Source of the DNA: Streptomyces kronopolitis
GTDB taxonomy: Bacteria; Actinomycetota; Actinomycetes; Streptomycetales; Streptomycetaceae
DNA: 64,000 nucleotides
Direction: 5' to 3'
Assembly (NCBI RefSeq): GCF_014646275.1
Contig: NZ_BMND01000002.1
Coordinates: 248,001 to 312,000 of the forward strand
Position 1 is the stretch's first letter; each line of letters starts with the position of its first letter. Of the stretch, positions 59,338 through 64,000 are shown piece after piece. The position numbers and the translations under genes are program-made. Below the pieces are notes generated by a model. That model had not been told where the DNA came from, ran no database searches, and worked only from the letters and a program-made list of their open reading frames with translations.

Positions 59338-60234
59338 GTGGGGTTGAATCTGACGCAGTTGCGGGCGTTCGTCGGGGTGGTCGACGCGGGGGGTTTTGGA
59401 GCGGCGGCGGTGGAATTGGGGGTTAGTCAGTCGGCGGTTTCGCATGCGGTGGCTGCGCTCGAGCGGGCGCTTGGTGATGTGCTGCTGGTGCGTTCAACTC
59501 CTGTACGTAGCACGGTGCTTGGGGAGGCGGTGTTGTCCCATGCCCGGGCGGCGCTCGCGGGGGCGGACGCGGTGGTTGACGTCGCGGCGCGGCACCGGGC
59601 GACGTCGGGCGGCACGGTGCGGCTCGCCGCCACCCCCACGGTCTGCCAGGGACTGCTGCCCGCACTGCTGCGTGAGTGGTCCGAGCGGCTGCCCGCGCTC
59701 CAGGTCAGGGTGTTCGAGGGGAGCGGCGAGGAGACCGAGGCCTGGCTCGCCGGGGCGGCGGCGGACGCCGCCATCGTGGCCGATCCGCCGCCGGACACCG
59801 TGCGCGGGGACGGCCGCGGCGGCGCGCTGCTGGTGACCGACCCCTTCCATGCCCTGCTCCCGCAGGACCACCCCTTGGCGGGGGAGGAGAGCGTCCATGT
59901 CGCGGACCTCGCGGACGACCCGCTGGTCCTCTCGCCGAACGGCTGCGAGCGGCACATCCGCACCATCCACCGGCTGGCGGGGGAGGAGTACACCCCGGCC
60001 CACCGCGTGCGGGACCTCGGCACGCTGCTCAGCATGGTCCAGGCCGGGCTCGGCGTCTCGATCCTGCCCGAGGTCTCCCGTTCGGTCGTCCCTGATGATC
60101 TGGTCCTGGTGCCGGTCACCCCGCACCACAGCAGGGAGCTGGTGCTGTGCGGACCGCGGGACCGCCCCTGGCTGCCGGCGGTGCGCGCCCTCGTCGACTC
60201 CGTGGCGCGCGAGCACCCGGGCCCGCCGCGCTGA
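59338..60234 (+). CDS. LysR-family transcriptional regulator
   Basis: 298 residues. The N-terminal helix-turn-helix is standard: LTQLRAFVGVVDAGGFGAAAVELGVSQSAVSHAVAALERALG, and VLLVRSTPVRSTVLGEAVL follows. The effector domain opens with GGTVRLAATPTVCQGLLPALLREW. The start is the GTG at 59338, after AGGGAGG; TTG at 59344 is an alternative. It is divergent from the tautomerase gene. Sequence does not identify the ligand. Confidence 0.9.
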   Translation: MGLNLTQLRAFVGVVDAGGFGAAAVELGVSQSAVSHAVAALERALGDVLLVRSTPVRSTVLGEAVLSHARAALAGADAVVDVAARHRATSGGTVRLAATPTVCQGLLPALLREWSERLPALQVRVFEGSGEETEAWLAGAAADAAIVADPPPDTVRGDGRGGALLVTDPFHALLPQDHPLAGEESVHVADLADDPLVLSPNGCERHIRTIHRLAGEEYTPAHRVRDLGTLLSMVQAGLGVSILPEVSRSVVPDDLVLVPVTPHHSRELVLCGPRDRPWLPAVRALVDSVAREHPGPPR

Positions 60235-60267
60235 CGCCCGGCTCCCCAGGACGGTGCGAGAGGCGGC

Positions 60268-61425
60268 TCACCTCCCCCAGATCCGCAGGTACGCCGCGCG
60301 GTAGCCCGGCGGGTCCCAGGTCGTGGCGCCCTTGCTGTTGGCGGCCGTGGCGATGTGCACGGGGGCGACATAGCCGCTGGCGGGTCGGCCGGAGAAGGCA
60401 CGGTTGAACTCGTCGAGGATCTGCCAGCCCTGCTGGGCGAAGGGTTCGGGAACGGTGGCGGCCTGGAACTGGCCGCCGTTGATGCGCTGGAAGGCGGACG
60501 GGTCGCCGTCGCCGGCGCCGATGTTGAAGGGGGTGCCGCGGCCCTTCCTGCGTGCGGCGCGCAGTGCCGGGGCGGCATCGGCGAAGTACACGTCGTTGAT
60601 GGCGGCGGAGTGGGTCCAGCCGTCCCGGAAGCGGGAGAGCAGCGAGGAGACCTCCTGGGGGGTGCGGCTGCTGGTGTCCGCGAGCGGGATGTTCTCCTCG
60701 GCCAGCAACCGCACGCCGGAGCAGGTGGCCAGCTCCTTCTCGATCAGCTCGGACTTGTGCCTGGCGAACGGGATCGAGTCGTCGGTGAACACCACCACCC
60801 CGGCGTGGCCGTGCGAGTGCACGATGATCCAGTCCGCGCTGCTCCGCGCGACGTCCTGGACCCGGGTGGTGACGTTGCTGAAGAGCGCGGGGTTCCGGCT
60901 CGGGCCGGGGGCGTCGACGGCGTGCCAGCCGACGAGCGGGATGTGCGCGGCGCCCGCCTTCGCCACCTGCTGCGACGTCAGATGCGGGTCGAAGCCGCCG
61001 ATGACGATGCCCGAGGGCCGCAGGGCGAGGGCCTGGCTGAAGGCCGCCTGGATGCCCGCGGGGGTGCCCTGGCCGTCGATCACCCTGACCTGCCAGCCGA
61101 TGGCCCGCGCGGCCTGCTGCACGCCGTCGGCGGCGCCCGCGACACCGGGGTTGTTCATGGTCTGCGCGACATAGACGATCCGCTTGTCGGGCACCGCCCG
61201 GGGGCCGGTGGTGGGGCCGTCCCAGGTGGAGCCGGTCGTCATGGCCCGCTCCACGGTCGCCCGGGCCCTGGCCAGGACGGCGGGGCAGCCCGTCCGCACC
61301 GGTCCGGGCGCGTACGATCCGGCGCCGGCCGAGGTGCCGCGCTCGCAGCCGGTGAGGACCGCGGCGGCCACGGCCACGGCCAGGACGGCGGCGGCGCCGA
61401 GGGCGGTGGCGCGGTGCGCGGACAC
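60268..61425 (-). CDS. Sugar ABC transporter substrate-binding lipoprotein (CUT2 type)
   Basis: 385 residues. A signal peptide with lipobox AVLTGCERG anchors it to the membrane. The binding fold has the ribose-binding-like DKRIVYVAQTMNNPGVAGAADGVQQAARAIGW, ALRPSGIVIGGFDPHLTSQQV and HAGVVVFTDDS. It delivers a sugar to the permease encoded 36 bp upstream. The start is the GTG at 61425, following AAGGAG. Whether ribose, xylose or another sugar is carried cannot be told. Confidence 0.87.
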   Translation of the reverse strand: MSAHRATALGAAAVLAVAVAAAVLTGCERGTSAGAGSYAPGPVRTGCPAVLARARATVERAMTTGSTWDGPTTGPRAVPDKRIVYVAQTMNNPGVAGAADGVQQAARAIGWQVRVIDGQGTPAGIQAAFSQALALRPSGIVIGGFDPHLTSQQVAKAGAAHIPLVGWHAVDAPGPSRNPALFSNVTTRVQDVARSSADWIIVHSHGHAGVVVFTDDSIPFARHKSELIEKELATCSGVRLLAEENIPLADTSSRTPQEVSSLLSRFRDGWTHSAAINDVYFADAAPALRAARRKGRGTPFNIGAGDGDPSAFQRINGGQFQAATVPEPFAQQGWQILDEFNRAFSGRPASGYVAPVHIATAANSKGATTWDPPGYRAAYLRIWGR

Positions 61426-61460
61426 GGGCGCTCCTTGCGGAGGGGAGGCACGGGTGGCGG

Positions 61461-62501
61461 TCACGGGGTGGCCTGCGGCGCGTCGTGGCGGGGCCGGACG
61501 GGTTCCGCGCGGCCCCGGCGCAGCTGACGGCGCGCGGCGTACCCGGCCATGCCGACGGCGAGCAGCAGCGTGGCGCCGTTGAACAGCGGGGTGACCCAGA
61601 ACTGGGCGCCGAGCTGACCGATGCCGGCCAGGCCGACGGCGAGGATCACGACGGCGACCAGGGTGCCCAGGGCGTTGGCGCGGCCGGGTCTGATCGCGGT
61701 GGAGCCGAGCAGCGCGCCGACGAAGGCGGGCAGCAGGTAGTCCAGTCCGACGCTCGGGTTGCCGATCCGCTGCTGCGCGGCCAGCAGGACTCCGGCGACG
61801 CCCACGACCAGGCCCGATCCGGTGAACGCGTAGATGACATAGCGCCGGACGGGGATGCCCACGAGTTCGGCGGCGCGGGGGTTGGAGCCGATGACGTACA
61901 GGTACCGGCCGAGGGGCAGCCGCTCCAGGAGGAGCCACAGGACGGCGGTGAGGGCCAGGACGTAGAACGCGGAGACCGGCAGGCCGAGGAACCGGGAGTC
62001 GTAGAGGTCGGTGAAGCCGGCCGGCAGGCCCTGCGGGCCGGGGACGATCCGGGACCCGTTGGTGAGCCAGCCGGTGACGGCGTAGAGGATGCTGCCGGTG
62101 CCGAGGGTGGCGATGAAGGAGTCGATCCGCGCGAATTCGACGACGACCCCGTTGAAGACGCCGACGACCGCCCCGCCGAGCACCACCACGAGGCAGGCGA
62201 GCGGCCAGGGCCACCCTTCCTCCGCGATCAGCCGCATCGTCATGACGTGCGCGAGGCCCAGTCCGTAGCCGATGGACAGGTCGAACTTCGCGGTGACGAT
62301 GGGGATCATCGCGCCGAGCGCGAGGACGGCGGGGATCGACTCGTTGGACAGCACCTCGGAGATGTTGTCCAGGGTGGGAAAGGTGTCCGGCAGCGCCAGC
62401 GAGAAGGCGAGGAACAGCAGCACGGTGAGGGCCAGCAGGCCGTAGGCGCCGAGGAGGTGACCCCACCGGCGGCCCAGCGGGGGACGGGGCGAGCGCGTCA
62501 T
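61461..62501 (-). CDS. Sugar ABC transporter permease (RbsC-like)
   Basis: 346 residues, about ten membrane helices. The EAA-like/RbsC-type segments are AVLALGAMIPIVTAKFDLSIGYGLGLAH, FIATLGTGSILYAVTGWLTNG and VAGVLLAAQQRIGNPSVGLDYLLPAFVGALLGST, as in CUT2 permeases. Its start overlaps the ATPase gene by four bases (ATGA). With the lipoprotein downstream it completes a standard three-gene transporter. Confidence 0.9.
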   Translation of the reverse strand: MTRSPRPPLGRRWGHLLGAYGLLALTVLLFLAFSLALPDTFPTLDNISEVLSNESIPAVLALGAMIPIVTAKFDLSIGYGLGLAHVMTMRLIAEEGWPWPLACLVVVLGGAVVGVFNGVVVEFARIDSFIATLGTGSILYAVTGWLTNGSRIVPGPQGLPAGFTDLYDSRFLGLPVSAFYVLALTAVLWLLLERLPLGRYLYVIGSNPRAAELVGIPVRRYVIYAFTGSGLVVGVAGVLLAAQQRIGNPSVGLDYLLPAFVGALLGSTAIRPGRANALGTLVAVVILAVGLAGIGQLGAQFWVTPLFNGATLLLAVGMAGYAARRQLRRGRAEPVRPRHDAPQATP

Positions 62502-64000
62502 TGTCTCCTCGTCCCGGTGAGCGCGGTCATGGCCGAGGAGGCGCGGGCGAGTGCGGCGGCGGTCAGCGCCTCGCCGCTCAGCTGCACGGTCACGTCCCCG
62601 CGGACGAAGACCAGGGCCCGGTGGCACACCTGGGCGACCTCCTCGAAGTCGGTGGACAGCAGCAGGACCGCGAGGCCGTCGGCCAGCGCCTCCTGGAGCA
62701 GGCGGTAGAGCGCGGCCTTGGCGCCGACATCGACCCCGGCGGTCGGCTCCTCCAGGATCAGCAGCCGCCGCTCGCGCCCGAGCCACCGGCCGATCATGAC
62801 CTTCTGCTGGTTCCCTCCGGAGAGGGTGGCGATCGGCGCCTCGGTGTCCCCGGGCGACACCGAGAACCGCTCGATCAGGGCGGCCGCCGCGGCGCGCTCG
62901 CGGCGGGGGCGGATCCAGTGGACGGCCGGGCCGCCGCCCGCCCGGGGGTTGGCCAGGAAGTTCTCCCGCACCGTCAGTTCGGCGGCGCAGCCCTCCTCCT
63001 GGCGGTTGCTGGTCACCAGGCCGACGCCGGCGGCGACCGCGGCGGCGACCGTGTCGGGCGCGTAGGGCCGCCCGTCGAGCAGGGCCCGCCCGCCGAGGAG
63101 GCGGCCGGCGCCGGCGAGGGCACGGCCCAGTTCCCTGTGCCCGGCGCCGGTGAGGCCCACCATGCCGAGGATTTCCCCCGCGCGCAGTTCCAGGCTGACC
63201 GGTGCGGTGTTCGCGGTCCCCACCCCGTCGAGGCGCAGGACGGCCGGGCCCGCGGCGGGTGCGATCCGGTGGCCGCCCGGGGGACGGCCGACGATGTCGT
63301 GCACGAGGCGGGCCGGGTCGTAGCCGCGCAGCGGGCCCTCGCTGATCAGACGGCCGTCGCGCAGCACGGCGAAGTCGTCGGCGACCCGGTACACCTCGTC
63401 GATGCGGTGGGTGACGTGCACGAGGGCGTGGCCCTGGTCGCGCAGGGTGCGCAGCACGTCGAAGAGCCGGGCGCAGTCCGCCGCCGGGAGGCTGGCGGTC
63501 GGCTCGTCGAGGACGAGGAGCGCGGCCCGGCTGGACAGCGCGCGGGCGAGGGCCACCAGGGAGCGTTCGGCGCGCGGCAGGTCGGCCAGCGGCGTGTCCG
63601 GGTCCAGATGCGCGGCGACGATGCCCAGCGCGGCGGTGGCCTGCCGGCGGGTGCGGCGCCATGACACCAGGCCGGCGCGGCGCGGGTATCCGGCGCCCAG
63701 GGCGATGTTCTCGGCGACCGTCATCCACTCGACCAGCCCCAGGTCCTGATGGATGAACGACATGGCGCGGGAGGCCGCTTCGGTGCCGAGCGGGTGCCCG
63801 GCGACCGTCACCGTGCCCGCGTCGGCGTGATGGACGCCCGCGAGCACCTTGATGAGGGTGGATTTCCCCGCGCCGTTGGGCCCGAGCAGGGCCAGGACGC
63901 GGCCGGGCCGGATGTCGAGGTCGACGGCGTCCAGGGCGAGCGTGCCGCCGAACCGCTTGCCGACGCCGCGGATGCGGACGAGCGGCTCGGGGCCGGGGCG
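62498..64000 (-). CDS. Sugar ABC transporter ATPase, double NBD (RbsA-like), 5' end cut
   Basis: 501 codons visible; the gene runs off the right edge only a few codons before its expected start. The first nucleotide-binding domain has Walker A GPNGAGKST, Q-loop IHQDLGLVEW and Walker B LLVLDEPTASLP. Its signature region LPRAERSLVALARAL is degenerate. The second domain has the altered Walker A GLTGAGHRELG, the signature LSGGNQQKVMIGRWL and LILEEPTAGVDVG, a pattern typical of RbsA/XylG. It energises sugar import by the two genes that follow. Confidence 0.93.
   Translation of the reverse strand, partial: RPGPEPLVRIRGVGKRFGGTLALDAVDLDIRPGRVLALLGPNGAGKSTLIKVLAGVHHADAGTVTVAGHPLGTEAASRAMSFIHQDLGLVEWMTVAENIALGAGYPRRAGLVSWRRTRRQATAALGIVAAHLDPDTPLADLPRAERSLVALARALSSRAALLVLDEPTASLPAADCARLFDVLRTLRDQGHALVHVTHRIDEVYRVADDFAVLRDGRLISEGPLRGYDPARLVHDIVGRPPGGHRIAPAAGPAVLRLDGVGTANTAPVSLELRAGEILGMVGLTGAGHRELGRALAGAGRLLGGRALLDGRPYAPDTVAAAVAAGVGLVTSNRQEEGCAAELTVRENFLANPRAGGGPAVHWIRPRRERAAAAALIERFSVSPGDTEAPIATLSGGNQQKVMIGRWLGRERRLLILEEPTAGVDVGAKAALYRLLQEALADGLAVLLLSTDFEEVAQVCHRALVFVRGDVTVQLSGEALTAAALARASSAMTALTGTRRQ

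Noticed and set aside
1..64000. Search for tRNA or rRNA genes, CRISPR arrays, transposases, integrases and attachment sites
   Set aside because: None recognised on either strand; the tandem repeats present are short or lie within coding genes.

Overview
The window is very GC-rich DNA from an actinomycete, almost certainly a Streptomyces or close relative. The evidence is the strong third-position GC bias, Streptomyces-typical families (DUF6214, DUF5709, DUF6480, DUF6131, baeRF2-like, MAB_1171c-like), an AfsA plus gamma-butyrolactone-receptor pair, and rare TTA codons of the kind read by the bldA tRNA. I saw no rRNA, tRNA, CRISPR array, transposase or prophage. About 60 genes are supported. 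The gene at each edge is cut: a HAD phosphatase on the left and a sugar ABC ATPase on the right.

Layout. 0-12.6 kb is mostly metabolic and housekeeping: Lrp/AsnC with a HAD enzyme, a broken 2'-5' RNA ligase, a FUSC exporter, an NTF2-like protein, a CbiX-like protein, a BadF/NagK kinase overlapping a scramblase-like gene, uracil-DNA glycosylase, a BNR-repeat protein, an old yellow enzyme divergent from its ArsR-type regulator, and an FprA-type ferredoxin reductase. 12.7-21.6 kb holds DUF6214, TetR, a PutP symporter, Asp23/Gls24, type II NADH dehydrogenase, small acidic proteins and a baeRF2-like protein, ending in a 47-bp perfect palindrome that acts as a two-way terminator. 21.6-25.4 kb is a nucleoside hydrolase/MFS operon divergent from a LacI regulator with a clear operator.

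25.5-32.7 kb has a chitin-active LPMO behind a DasR-like site, a DUF779 gene preceded by what looks like the residue of an aldehyde dehydrogenase, and a gene pair joining a TTA-containing STAND-like ATPase to a membrane-anchored periplasmic-binding-fold sensor. 32.8-35.2 kb is PadR plus acyl-CoA dehydrogenase. 35.7-41.5 kb carries a secreted three-repeat protein and two IPT/TIG-repeat proteins, each next to a cytochrome P450. 42.3-46.4 kb is a lipid-type GMC oxidoreductase operon with a GntR regulator.

46.4-53.8 kb is the most integrated region. A HAD phosphatase, an AfsA homologue and a divergent butyrolactone receptor are followed by a 27-codon ORF, an unknown gene and a tightly overlapping XRE - ImmA/IrrE - membrane protein - P450 operon. 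It reads as a signalling locus coupled to a regulated protease switch and an oxidase. 53.9-64 kb contains dienelactone hydrolase, a GH18 chitinase lipoprotein, two secreted serine proteases (one with a TTA codon in its signal peptide), small membrane proteins, a tautomerase divergent from LysR, and a CUT2-type sugar ABC transporter.

Several divergent promoters carry clear inverted repeats that pair with the adjacent regulator gene (ArsR, LacI, PadR, TetR, GntR, butyrolactone receptor). Calls rest on reading the sequence and remembered family motifs; no database search was run.
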